64,000 bases of DNA from assembly GCA_964429575.1 (NCBI GenBank), contig CAYSCX010000011.1, positions 1 to 64,000 of the forward strand. The letters are read 5' to 3'. Position numbers and translations under genes: made by a program. Positions 25,509-33,724 of the stretch are shown here, in pieces (positions within the stretch are counted from its first letter, which is position 1; every line of letters starts with the position of its first letter). This DNA is from CAYSCX01 sp964429575. GTDB lineage: Bacteria; Desulfobacterota; Binatia; Binatales; Binataceae. The notes beneath the pieces are model-generated. The model saw only the letters and a program-made list of their open reading frames with translations. It was not told the DNA's origin and made no database searches.

Positions 25509-27034
25509 TGGCGAGCGCTACGCGCGTCAGGCGACTCGAACCTGTTGAAATAGTGAAAGACCCAGTGACAGAGCTGGCATCGCCGCCGGAGCCGCTGATC
25601 TTCGAGCGCTCAGCACCGGGGCGGCGCGGCGCCGATCTTCGGCGCGAAGCCACCCGATCGCGCGCCGCCGAAATCCTGGGGCCGGAACTGTGCCGCGATG
25701 ATGTGCCGGGCTTCCCGGAACTCAGCGAGCCGGAGGTTTTGCGCCACTTCCTCCGCCTCTCGCAGCTCAACTTCGCGCAGGCGCTCCAGTTCTATCCGCT
25801 CGGCTCCTGCACGATGAAGTACAACCCGGTGATCAACGAGGAGGCCGCGGCGCTCGCCGGTTTCGCGCGGCTTCATCCGCTGACACCGGCGCATCTTGCG
25901 ACCGGCGCGCTGGAGCTGATGGCGCGCCTCGAAGCTGCGCTGGCCGAAATCACCGCGATGGATGCCGTGTCGCTGCATCCGGCGGCCGGTGCGCAGGGCG
26001 AATTGGCGGGGCTGCTGATGGTCCGCGCGTATCATCGCAAGCGCGGCGAAACGCGCACCAAAGTCATCATTCCCGATACCGCGCACGGCACCAATCCGGC
26101 GAGTTGCACGCTGGCGGGATTCAAAGTGGTCGTCGCGAAGTCGAATCGCCGCGGCTGCATCGACGCATCCGAAGTCCGGCGCGTGTTCGATGGCGGCGTC
26201 GCGGCGATGATGGTGACCAATCCGAACACGCTCGGCGTTTTCGAGCCGGATATTTGCGAGATCGCATCCGCACTGCACGAGCGCGGCGCCCTGCTCTACC
26301 TCGACGGCGCCAACATGAACGCGCTGCTGGGCGTCGCAAAGCCCGGGCACATGGGCGCGGACATCGTGCATCTCAATCTTCACAAGACGTTTTCGACGCC
26401 GCACGGCGGCGGCGGTCCCGGTGCGGGACCGGTGGGCGTCAAGGCGCACCTGGAGCCCTTTCTTCCAGTGCCACGCATCAAGCGGACCGCGCACGGATTG
26501 GCGCTCGACAATGACCGTCCCAATTCGATCGGCCGGCTTCGATCATTCCATGGGAATTTTGGGATGTTGGTGCGGGCGTATGCGTACATCCTGGCGCTCG
26601 GGGGCGACGGTCTTGCGCTCGCGAGCCGGCTCGCGATCCTCAACGCCAATTATGTGCGCAAGCGGCTCGACGCGTCGTTTCCAAGCGCGACCGCGGAACC
26701 GTCGATGCACGAATGCGTGCTGACTCACGATCTCGAGCGCCGCACCGGCGTCAGCACCCTCGACATCGCAAAGCGGCTCCTCGACTTCGGCATCCATCCG
26801 CCGACCATCTACTTCCCGCTGGTGGTGCACGGAGCGCTGATGATCGAGCCGACCGAGACCGAGAGCCGCGAAACTCTCGATGAGTTCGTGCGGGTGATGG
26901 AGCAGATTCGCGCCGAGGCGCTCTCAGAGCCGGAGAAAGTGAAGTCCGCGCCGAACGATTTGCCGCTCAGGCGGGTCGATGAGGCCGAAGCCGCCCGCCG
27001 TCCGATTCTTCGCTGGCAACCTCGCGCCGACTGA
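25505..27034 (+). CDS. gcvPB: Glycine dehydrogenase (decarboxylating) subunit 2
   Basis: PLP-binding half of P protein, 509 residues. The Schiff-base lysine is in NLHKTFSTPHGGGGPG near residue 298. Upstream motifs are QALQFYPLGSCTMKYNP and HGTNPASC. The start overlaps the gcvPA stop in ATGA, which favours stoichiometric synthesis of the two subunits. The C terminus ends with a short charged tail. No lipoamide dehydrogenase or H protein follows. Confidence 0.95.
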   Translation: MMASATRVRRLEPVEIVKDPVTELASPPEPLIFERSAPGRRGADLRREATRSRAAEILGPELCRDDVPGFPELSEPEVLRHFLRLSQLNFAQALQFYPLGSCTMKYNPVINEEAAALAGFARLHPLTPAHLATGALELMARLEAALAEITAMDAVSLHPAAGAQGELAGLLMVRAYHRKRGETRTKVIIPDTAHGTNPASCTLAGFKVVVAKSNRRGCIDASEVRRVFDGGVAAMMVTNPNTLGVFEPDICEIASALHERGALLYLDGANMNALLGVAKPGHMGADIVHLNLHKTFSTPHGGGGPGAGPVGVKAHLEPFLPVPRIKRTAHGLALDNDRPNSIGRLRSFHGNFGMLVRAYAYILALGGDGLALASRLAILNANYVRKRLDASFPSATAEPSMHECVLTHDLERRTGVSTLDIAKRLLDFGIHPPTIYFPLVVHGALMIEPTETESRETLDEFVRVMEQIRAEALSEPEKVKSAPNDLPLRRVDEAEAARRPILRWQPRAD

Positions 27035-27040
27035 ACCAGC

Positions 27041-27667
27041 TTAGCTACTACCGAACGGGTCCTTGCTCAACTCGAGCGCGCGCTCGTAGTCATCGGGCGT
27101 GTTGATGTTGAAGACGCTCAGGAGATCCGGATCGAGCTCGCGGAGTTCCTCTTCGACGACCACGCGCGCGTTGATGCGGCCAATCAGCTCCATCAGCCGC
27201 GTCTCGCCCTCACGCAGCATCGCGCGAAGTTCATCAAGGCACACCTTGCTATAGACCGCGTGCAGCGGCTGCAACATCAAACCGACCTCGGGTATCACCG
27301 CGTCGTAGTCGTCCAGCATCCCGGCGAGTGCGAGCGCTACATCGACGCGCAACATCGGCAGGTCGCACGAACACGCGAATGCGGCGTCGCCCGCGATGCT
27401 CTCAAGTCCCAGCGCGAGCGCCGCGACCGGTCCGGGATGCGCGGCCGTGTCGCGGACCACCGTGATGCCGTGGAACTCGATTGGCAATTCCTCGACTTCC
27501 GCCGGCGCGGCGACCACGACGACTTCGCGGAACCCGCGCGAAAGCTCATCGACGATCCGCCCGAGCAACGTCGACGCGCCGAACGGCAGAGCCGCCTTGG
27601 AGCGGCCCATGCGCCTGCTCCGGCCGCCTGCAAGAACGATCGCGCTTTCAGGAAAGTCGCGCGCCAC
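27041..27667 (-). CDS. mobA: Molybdenum cofactor guanylyltransferase
   Basis: Attaches GMP to molybdopterin to give the bis-MGD cofactor of DMSO-reductase-type enzymes such as formate dehydrogenase. 208 residues with the nucleotidyltransferase signature VLAGGRSRRMGRSKAALP at residues 11-28, metal-site CDLPML near 101 and a late NINTPDDYERA. It ends 6 bases from the convergent gcvPB end. A closely related CTP/GTP:nucleotidyl transferase is possible, but the spacing fits MobA. Confidence 0.9.
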   Translation of the reverse strand: MARDFPESAIVLAGGRSRRMGRSKAALPFGASTLLGRIVDELSRGFREVVVVAAPAEVEELPIEFHGITVVRDTAAHPGPVAALALGLESIAGDAAFACSCDLPMLRVDVALALAGMLDDYDAVIPEVGLMLQPLHAVYSKVCLDELRAMLREGETRLMELIGRINARVVVEEELRELDPDLLSVFNINTPDDYERALELSKDPFGSS

Positions 27668-27714
27668 CCGATGAGCCTACCAGATGAGCGGCTTGGCGCG
27701 CCGACGGGTTCGCG

Positions 27715-28443
27715 TCACATGAAATATGGCTTCGACAGCTCCTCGAACTTTCCGTACATCAGCCACACCTTGACGTTGTCCGCGTGCGGATGTTCGACGG
27801 GCGCGTTGCCGATGGTTTTCATTCCGAACTGCCGATACAGCTCGTAAAGCGGCTCGACCGGGTTGGTGATCATCAGCTTGGGCCGCCGCGAAAACAGAAA
27901 CAGCCGCGCCGTGTCGGTCAGCGTGCGCATGAGCCCGCGATGCTGAAGCGTCGGCTCGACAACCATCCCGCCGAACTCCCACACGTCGATCGCACGAAGG
28001 TCCTTGAACAGTTGCGGTGGATAGAGATGCCCGAGCGTCAGCGGCGAGTCGGCCAGACATCGCGCCCAGAATGCGGCGATGAGGCGCGGACGCCGGCGCT
28101 CCTCGCCGGGCCGGATCACGTAAAGCCCGAAGTGCAACGCGAGCGGCCACAGCAGCGCGTGCACCTGCTTCTCGCGGACGTTCAGGTTGCTCCAGGTTTT
28201 TTTGTGAAGCGCCGCCAGCTCCGCGAATCCGATCCTGGTCCCGATCGGACGCACCTCGATGCGTCCCTCGGCGTCGGCAACCGTGGCGGGTGAAGGCGGC
28301 GTCCCCACCATGCGGCGTTCGCTGCGCCGCGACTCCGCCTCGGGCGGCGCTTCTTGCGCGTCAGCCTGCGCAACCGCGCGGACGCGCGGGCGCGGCGCGA
28401 GCATCGCGTCGATCAGATCGCCGTTCTTGTCCGCGGCCATCAA
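27715..28443 (-). CDS. GNAT-fold acyltransferase-like protein
   Basis: 242 residues. The first ~60 are charged and probably disordered. The rest looks like a GNAT/autoinducer-synthase-type fold: IEVRPIGTRIGFAEL, a tryptophan-containing loop, then VEPTLQHRGLMRTLTDTARLF with the position of the acyl-CoA pyrophosphate loop (QHRGLM) and ITNPVEPLYELYRQFGM near the C terminus. It resembles uncharacterised N-acyltransferases of long-chain N-acyl amino acid type, but the substrate is not predictable. A single gene between mobA and the aldehyde dehydrogenase gene. Confidence 0.6.
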   Translation of the reverse strand: MMAADKNGDLIDAMLAPRPRVRAVAQADAQEAPPEAESRRSERRMVGTPPSPATVADAEGRIEVRPIGTRIGFAELAALHKKTWSNLNVREKQVHALLWPLALHFGLYVIRPGEERRRPRLIAAFWARCLADSPLTLGHLYPPQLFKDLRAIDVWEFGGMVVEPTLQHRGLMRTLTDTARLFLFSRRPKLMITNPVEPLYELYRQFGMKTIGNAPVEHPHADNVKVWLMYGKFEELSKPYFM

Positions 28444-28651
28444 ATTCCCTCGGGCAATCGGATCGGCCGCACTCGTGCCGCAAGTGCACGAATCCGACCG
28501 ACTTTCCGTGCCGGTCCGCCACTCCCTTTGTACGGATTCGGGCCGCTGGAAATGCGCGCGCAGACCACCTCAACCCATCAAGCCTCCCCAACGGCTCTTA
28601 TAACTCGGGCGCAGTCCAAACAAAAGCAGGAAACAACGGGATGCAAACAGG

Positions 28652-28685
28652 CAAAGAAAAGGGCGCGGTGGTTTGCGCCGCGCCC
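28652..28685 (-). terminator. Intrinsic terminator after the aldehyde dehydrogenase gene
   Basis: On the minus strand GGGCGCGG pairs with CCGCGCCC (28678-28685 with 28661-28668), followed by TTTTCTTTG. It lies about 28 bases past the stop of the aldehyde dehydrogenase gene. The remaining 28444-28651 gap shows no gene. Confidence 0.8.
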
Positions 28686-28712
28686 TCGATTCGCTTCAGA
28701 TTGCGCCCGCGT

Positions 28713-30221
28713 TTACAGCTTCGCGAACACCGATTTGACCTGCGTGTACAGCTCCAGCGCGTGCTTGCCCAATTCCCGCCCGAAGCCCGACTGCTTGTAG
28801 CCGCCGAACGGCGAGATCGGATCGAGCATTCCGTAGCAATTGATCCACACCGTGCCGGCCTTGAGCCTGCGTGCAACCGTCAGCGCGCGGCTGATGTCCT
28901 TGGTCCACACCGCCGCGGCGAGCCCGTAGCTGGTGTCGTTGCCTTGCAGCACCGCGTCGTTCTCATCCTTGAACGGAATCGCGGCCGCGACCGGCCCGAA
29001 GATCTCCTCACGCGCGATCTTCATCGTGTTCTTCACATCGACGAACACCGTCGGCTTCACAAAGTAACCCTTCTCCATCGCGCCCGCTTCGCCGCCAACC
29101 TTGGTCCTTGCGCCTTCGTCCTTGCCGGCCTTCAGATAGCCGAGCACGCGGTCATACTGCTCCTTGGAAACCAAGGGGCCCATCCGCGTGTTGGGGTCGA
29201 ACGGATCGCCGAGCGTCAGACCCTGCGCCATTTGCGAGAGCTGATCCGTGAACTGATCGTACATCGACTCATGCACGAACACTCGTGAACCAGCGCAGCA
29301 CACCTGTCCCTGCGTCATGAAAATTCCCATCATCGAGCCGAACACCGCTGCGGGCGCGTCGGCATCCGGGAAGATGATGTTCGGCGACTTTCCGCCGAGT
29401 TCGAGCGATACACGCTTCAGATTGCCCGCCGACGCCCGCAAAATTTCCCTGCCAACTTCGGTTGAACCCGTGAACGCGACCTTATCAACGTCGGGATGCG
29501 ACGCGAGCGCGCCGCCCGCGGTCGGGCCGAAGCCGGTCACGATGTTGACCACACCCTCGGGGATGCCCGCCTCGAGCAATATCTCGCCGAACCGCAGCGC
29601 GGTGAGCGGAGTCTGCTCGGCGGGTTTGAGCACCACCACGTTGCCGCATGCGAGCGCAGGCGCGACCTTCCACGACGCCATCAAAAGCGGGAAGTTCCAC
29701 GGGATGATCTGCCCGCACACGCCGACCGGCTCGCGCAGCGTGAAGTTGAAGATGGACGGATCGGACGGATTGGTCTCGCCGTAAATCTTGGTCGCCCACC
29801 CGGCGTAGTAGCGGAACACCTCGGCGGCGAGCGGAATGTCGATGTTCTTGGATTCGAAAATCGTCTTGCCGTTGTCGAGAGTTTCCAGCTCGGCAAGTTC
29901 CTCGCCGTGCTTCTCGATCAGGTCGGCGATCTTGAGCAGAAGCCGCGTGCGCTGATGCGGATTCATGTTCGGCCACTTACCTTCCTCGTAGGCCTTGCGC
30001 GCAGCCTTGACCGCGTCGTTGATGTCTTCCTTGTCGCCCTCGGCGATCAGCGCGAGGACTTCCTCGTTGGCCGGATTGATGGTCTCGAACGTTTTGCCCG
30101 ACTTGGCAGGGACCCACTTGCCGTTGATCAGCAGCTTCTTGGGTCCGCTCTTGAGAAATTCGATGGCCGACGACGACTTGGCGCCGCGCGCGGCCGATTC
30201 AACCTGTGGTGCAGCTCCCAT
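28713..30221 (-). CDS. NAD(P)-dependent aldehyde dehydrogenase
   Basis: Oxidises aldehydes to acids via a thioester. 502 residues, with IIPWNFPLLMASWK (substrate/NAD region), FTGSTEVGREI, the catalytic Glu in LELGGKSPN and the catalytic Cys in QVCCAGSRVFVHE; C-terminal FGGYKQSGFGRELG is typical of class 1/2 ALDHs (betaine or retinal dehydrogenase-like). Here the usual QxCCA has Val before the paired cysteines. A GGAGA lies before the ATG. Monocistronic with its own terminator; the substrate is not inferable. Confidence 0.93.
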   Translation of the reverse strand: MGAAPQVESAARGAKSSSAIEFLKSGPKKLLINGKWVPAKSGKTFETINPANEEVLALIAEGDKEDINDAVKAARKAYEEGKWPNMNPHQRTRLLLKIADLIEKHGEELAELETLDNGKTIFESKNIDIPLAAEVFRYYAGWATKIYGETNPSDPSIFNFTLREPVGVCGQIIPWNFPLLMASWKVAPALACGNVVVLKPAEQTPLTALRFGEILLEAGIPEGVVNIVTGFGPTAGGALASHPDVDKVAFTGSTEVGREILRASAGNLKRVSLELGGKSPNIIFPDADAPAAVFGSMMGIFMTQGQVCCAGSRVFVHESMYDQFTDQLSQMAQGLTLGDPFDPNTRMGPLVSKEQYDRVLGYLKAGKDEGARTKVGGEAGAMEKGYFVKPTVFVDVKNTMKIAREEIFGPVAAAIPFKDENDAVLQGNDTSYGLAAAVWTKDISRALTVARRLKAGTVWINCYGMLDPISPFGGYKQSGFGRELGKHALELYTQVKSVFAKL

Positions 30222-30270
30222 ATGCGTCTCTCCTGATGAATGTTTGTGCCGTCCGAATCGAATACGCGCC

Positions 30271-30366
30271 GCGTGGCGAGCGCCCGCGCATCGATCAGAT
30301 CATGCGGCTTCGTGCGCGATGTTAGTCAATCACCGCGGATAGGGCAAAGCCCGCGCGCAACGCGCC
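30271..30366. repeat. 96-base direct repeat, copy 1
   Basis: Starts GCGTGGCG and ends ACGCGCC; shares long exact blocks (GGCTTCGTGCGCGATGT, TAGGGCAAAGCCCGCGCGC) with the copy at 30565-30660 without any indel. The block GGCAAAGCCCGCGCGC may form a small hairpin. No coding frame is convincing. Confidence 0.8.
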
Positions 30367-30564
30367 GCTGTCCGCCCTTCTCTGTCCCCTTCTCCCTCTT
30401 TCCCGTAGGGGCGCACCGCCTGCCCTGAGCGCAGTCGAAGGGGCTGGGCGCCCTCCTTTCTCCGCCTCTCCCTGCCTTGGGAGAGGGCGCAGGCGCGCAT
30501 CGCGATGCGCGCTATTCAGAACGGCATGGGCGCACAGCCGAGCGCCGCTACGCAGAACAACGGG

Positions 30565-30660
30565 GCGTGGCGCGCGCCCACGTATCAATCAGATCACAAG
30601 GCTTCGTGCGCGATGTGAGTCAAACATCGCGATTAGGGCAAAGCCCGCGCGCGACGCGCC
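30565..30660. repeat. 96-base direct repeat, copy 2
   Basis: Same length and register as copy 1, ending 6 bases from the scpB stop. Both copies lie in the same orientation 198 bases apart. They may come from duplication of an intergenic segment or be copies of a small dispersed element. Confidence 0.8.
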
Positions 30661-30665
30661 GGACG

Positions 30666-31316
30666 TCACTCCGACGGCTTCGGATCGGAAGGATCATCGC
30701 TCTGCCTGGCAGCAGCCGCGACATCGGGTGCGTCGCCGTCCGGTTCGCGCGGTAGCTCGCGGGCCTCTTCCGCTGCGCGTTGCAGCTCCTGGAAATCCTT
30801 CAGGTCAGGAAGGCTGTCGAGCTCCTTCAAGCCGAACGCCTCGAGAAATTCCGGCGTGGTCGCATAGATGATCGGACGCCCGGGTGCTTCCTTGCGGCCC
30901 GCGATGCGAACGAGGCGGCGGTCGAGCAGAGTGTCGAGCACCCCGCTCGAATCGACACCGCGCAGGTGTTCGATCTCGGGGCCGGTGATTGGCTGTCGAT
31001 ACGCGATTATCGCGAGCGTTTCTAGCAGCGGACGGCTAAGCCGGGGCGGTTTGGCGGCAAGCAGTTTTCGCACCTGTTGAGCGAACTCCTTGCGCGTCCG
31101 CAATTGATATCCACCGCTGACTTCCTCAAGCACCAGACCGCGTCCGCCCGCGGAATACTCCGACCCCATTCGGCTCAGCGCGGAGCGGATTTGATCGCGG
31201 GGCGCTTCCTGGATGGCATCTTCGAGGCGCGCGAGAGTAACCGGCTCGCCTGCCGCGAAGAGCAGACTCTCGAGAAGCGCCTTGAGTCGTTCGTCGTCCA
31301 CGCGATGGCCCGTCAC
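30666..31316 (-). CDS. scpB: Segregation and condensation protein B
   Basis: Winged-helix partner of ScpA in the SMC condensin complex for chromosome compaction and segregation. 216 residues, beginning with ALLESLLFAAGEPV and containing the winged-helix pairs SRPLLETLAIIAYRQPITGPEIEHLRGV and RLVRIAGRKEAPGRPIIYATT. The last ~40 residues are an acidic, disordered tail. It overlaps scpA by 4 bases and ends the long minus-strand housekeeping operon. Confidence 0.94.
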   Translation of the reverse strand: MTGHRVDDERLKALLESLLFAAGEPVTLARLEDAIQEAPRDQIRSALSRMGSEYSAGGRGLVLEEVSGGYQLRTRKEFAQQVRKLLAAKPPRLSRPLLETLAIIAYRQPITGPEIEHLRGVDSSGVLDTLLDRRLVRIAGRKEAPGRPIIYATTPEFLEAFGLKELDSLPDLKDFQELQRAAEEARELPREPDGDAPDVAAAARQSDDPSDPKPSE

Positions 31317-32104
31317 GATCCGCTGGGAGTTTCGTCTGCGGCGATCGCGGGCGCCGTGCCGCGTTCAAGGAAGATCGGTCCGAAGCGTACTTCCTGGTAC
31401 GCGACGACAGCTCCGCGCCTCAGCAATTCGAGCAGTCCAAGGAACGTCGCGACCACCAGCGAACGATCGGTCATGTCGTCGAACAGCGAGAGGAAGTCGA
31501 TGCGCCCGCGCGACTGGACCGCGGCGAGAATCCGCGGCAGGCATTCCGCGATCGAGATGTCGCGTAGCACCAGGTCGCGCGGCGCCTTGTCCTTGAGGCG
31601 GCGCAGCACGCCGCTAATCGCCTCGATCAGATCGAAGACCGAGACCTTGAGCGGCCCCGATTCGACGCCGTCGGGGACCGGCTCGCCGGGGGTGGTGAAG
31701 ACGTCGCGGCCGAGAATCGAGCGCGCGGCGAGCTTGTCGGCGGCCTCGCGGTAGCGTTGATATTCGAGCAGGCGCTCGATCAGGCCGCGCTTGAGCTCTT
31801 CGGACTCGTCGTCGTCGGCGCCCTCGGGGTGCGGCAGCAGCGAGTACGACTTGATGAGCAGCAGCGTCGCGGCCATCACCAGGTATTCGCCGGCGACGTC
31901 GAGGTTCAGCGCGTCGAGCAGCTCCAGGTAGGCGAGGTACTGCTCGGTGATTACCTTCGCCACAACGTCCTGCGGAGAAAGCTCGTTGCGCTTGACCAGA
32001 TGGAGCAGCAGGTCGAGCGGACCTTCGTAGAAGTCCAGCCGGAAGCGCACACCGCCCGCCGCGCCCTGCGCGCCCTCGATCCGCACCGCCACTTCGTCGT
32101 TCAA
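31313..32104 (-). CDS. scpA: Segregation and condensation protein A
   Basis: Kleisin subunit bridging SMC heads. 263 residues with FRLDFYEGPLDLLLHLVKRNEL at residues 20-41, the conserved N-terminal kleisin helix, EYLVMAATLLLIKSYSLLP in the middle and a C-terminal winged helix. Four-base overlaps with the M50 protease gene and scpB show translational coupling. Confidence 0.95.
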   Translation of the reverse strand: MNDEVAVRIEGAQGAAGGVRFRLDFYEGPLDLLLHLVKRNELSPQDVVAKVITEQYLAYLELLDALNLDVAGEYLVMAATLLLIKSYSLLPHPEGADDDESEELKRGLIERLLEYQRYREAADKLAARSILGRDVFTTPGEPVPDGVESGPLKVSVFDLIEAISGVLRRLKDKAPRDLVLRDISIAECLPRILAAVQSRGRIDFLSLFDDMTDRSLVVATFLGLLELLRRGAVVAYQEVRFGPIFLERGTAPAIAADETPSGS

Positions 32105-32748
32105 AGCAGCACCCCCGCGATGGCGTTCACGATGGGCCCGATAACGGCGCCCACGGTTCCCGTGTACAGCAGAAATATCAATATCAGAAATCCGTACGGC
32201 TCAAGCCTCGCGTAGGTGCGAGCCGCCGGGAGCGGCAGCAGCCCCGCGATGACGCGGCCGCCGTCGAGAGGGAGCAACGGGAAGAGGTTGAACACGGCGA
32301 GCACGATGTTGATGACCACCGAGGCGCGCAACATGAAGATGAGCGGCAGCGCGACCATCGTGCCCCATTCACCCGCTGCATACGGCATCAGCGCGTGCAT
32401 CCCGATTGCGCTCGCGACGGCGAGCACGAGGTTGGTCAGCGGCCCGACCGCGGCGACCATCATCATGCCGGTGCGGCCGTTGCGCAGCGCTGAGAAGTCC
32501 ACCGGGACCGGTCGCGCATAACCAAATACGGGCAGATTCATGAAGAGCAGGAACACCGGAAGGATGATGGTGCCCAATGGGTCGATGTGCGGGAGCGGAT
32601 TGAGCGTGAGACGGCCAGCGCGCTTGGCGGTGTCGTCGCCGAGGCGGTAGGCCACGACGCCGTGCATCACTTCGTGCAGAATGATCGCCATCAGGATCGG
32701 CAACGCCCAAATTGAAACCTGCACGATGAACTGCGCGGGATCGGTCAC
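32101..32748 (-). CDS. M50-family site-2-type membrane metalloprotease
   Basis: Intramembrane zinc protease, 215 residues from a GTG at 32748 (the open frame continues upstream into xerD as shadow). The zinc motif HEVMH sits in helix 1 (ILHEVMHGVVAYRLGDD), the second motif NLFPLLPLDGGR towards the C terminus; five to six helices. It belongs to the short group without PDZ domain that often stands next to scpA/scpB in bacteria. Substrate unknown. Confidence 0.88.
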   Translation of the reverse strand: MTDPAQFIVQVSIWALPILMAIILHEVMHGVVAYRLGDDTAKRAGRLTLNPLPHIDPLGTIILPVFLLFMNLPVFGYARPVPVDFSALRNGRTGMMMVAAVGPLTNLVLAVASAIGMHALMPYAAGEWGTMVALPLIFMLRASVVINIVLAVFNLFPLLPLDGGRVIAGLLPLPAARTYARLEPYGFLILIFLLYTGTVGAVIGPIVNAIAGVLL

Positions 32749-32767
32749 GTCGCGGGGTGCCTCAACC

Positions 32768-33724
32768 TCATCCAACCTTCTCGCGCGTCGCGCGCGGATG
32801 GTAGGTCCTGTGCACCTTGCGGAGATGGCTTCGCGACAGATGCGTGTAGATTTGGGTGGTCGCGATGTTGCTGTGGCCCAGCATCTCCTGCACTGCGCGA
32901 AGGTCTGCGCCGCCCTCGAGCAGGTGCGTCGCAAAACAATGGCGGAGCGTGTGCGGCGTCACCCACGAGAGCCGCGGGTCGTAGGCGGCCCAGCCCTTGA
33001 GCGCCTTGAAGAATCCTTGGCGCGTCATCGCACGTCCCAGCCGCGTGACGAAAACCGACTGCGACGGACGCACGCGGCGTCGGGCGCCGTTGGCGCCGCT
33101 GCGCGCGTCGCGCTCCGCGCGCGCGCGCGCGGCAAGGTAATGGCGGATCGCTTTGGCGGCCTGCTTGCCCATCGGCACCATCCGTTCCTTGCCGCCCTTG
33201 CCCATCACGACCACTACGCGCGCGTCGAGGTTCACCTGCTGGCGGTCGAGCTTCACCAGCTCCGACACGCGCAGGCCGCATCCGTACGCGAGTTCGAGCA
33301 TCGCGCGGTCGCGAAGGCCGCGGAGCTCCCTTACATCGATTGCCGCAAGGAGCGCTTCAATATCTCGGCCCGACAAAGTTCGAGGGAGCCTTCGCGGCTG
33401 CGGGCGCAGCTTTACAGCGGGCGCAGGATCACGCGGGATGATCCCGCGCTCAACCAGATGCCGCGCGAGCCCTCGAAGGCTCGAGAGCCGACGGCGCTGG
33501 CTGGAGACCGCAAGCCCCCGCTCGCCGAGATCTTGCAGGTACGCGGTGAGAGCGGCGCCGTCGAACGCCTTGGGAGCGAGGCGGCGCGCCAGGCAGAACT
33601 CCTGAAAGTCGCGGAGATCGCGCGCGTACGCGTCGAGCGAGTTGCGGCTCAACCCGCGCTCGACGGCCTGGCGCACCAGGTGGCCGTCGATGAGCAAATC
33701 CCAATTCGCGGGTGGCGCGCTCAC
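32768..33724 (-). CDS. xerD: Site-specific tyrosine recombinase XerD-like
   Basis: Resolves chromosome dimers at dif during division with XerC. 318 residues: SAM-like core-binding N-terminal domain (about 10-95) and catalytic domain with Arg in YGCGLRVSELV, Lys in GKGGKER, His-x-x-Arg in TPHTLRHCFATH, His in MLGHSNI and the nucleophile Tyr in QIYTHLS. An Ala/Arg-rich insertion lies at about residues 202-225. ATGA overlap with glnD. XerC versus XerD cannot be fixed without the partner; scpA/scpB context fits XerD. Confidence 0.9.
   Translation of the reverse strand: MSAPPANWDLLIDGHLVRQAVERGLSRNSLDAYARDLRDFQEFCLARRLAPKAFDGAALTAYLQDLGERGLAVSSQRRRLSSLRGLARHLVERGIIPRDPAPAVKLRPQPRRLPRTLSGRDIEALLAAIDVRELRGLRDRAMLELAYGCGLRVSELVKLDRQQVNLDARVVVVMGKGGKERMVPMGKQAAKAIRHYLAARARAERDARSGANGARRRVRPSQSVFVTRLGRAMTRQGFFKALKGWAAYDPRLSWVTPHTLRHCFATHLLEGGADLRAVQEMLGHSNIATTQIYTHLSRSHLRKVHRTYHPRATREKVG

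Larger units (their letters stand above)
30222..30665. other. Repeat-bearing intergenic region
   Basis: 444 bases between scpB and the aldehyde dehydrogenase gene without a supported gene. It carries two 96-base direct repeats and, between them, CCCTGAGCGCAGTCGAAGGGG (about 30424-30444), which resembles a short dispersed element seen in many environmental genomes; a weaker match (CCTTCG...CTCAGGA) lies near 59749. Confidence 0.6.
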
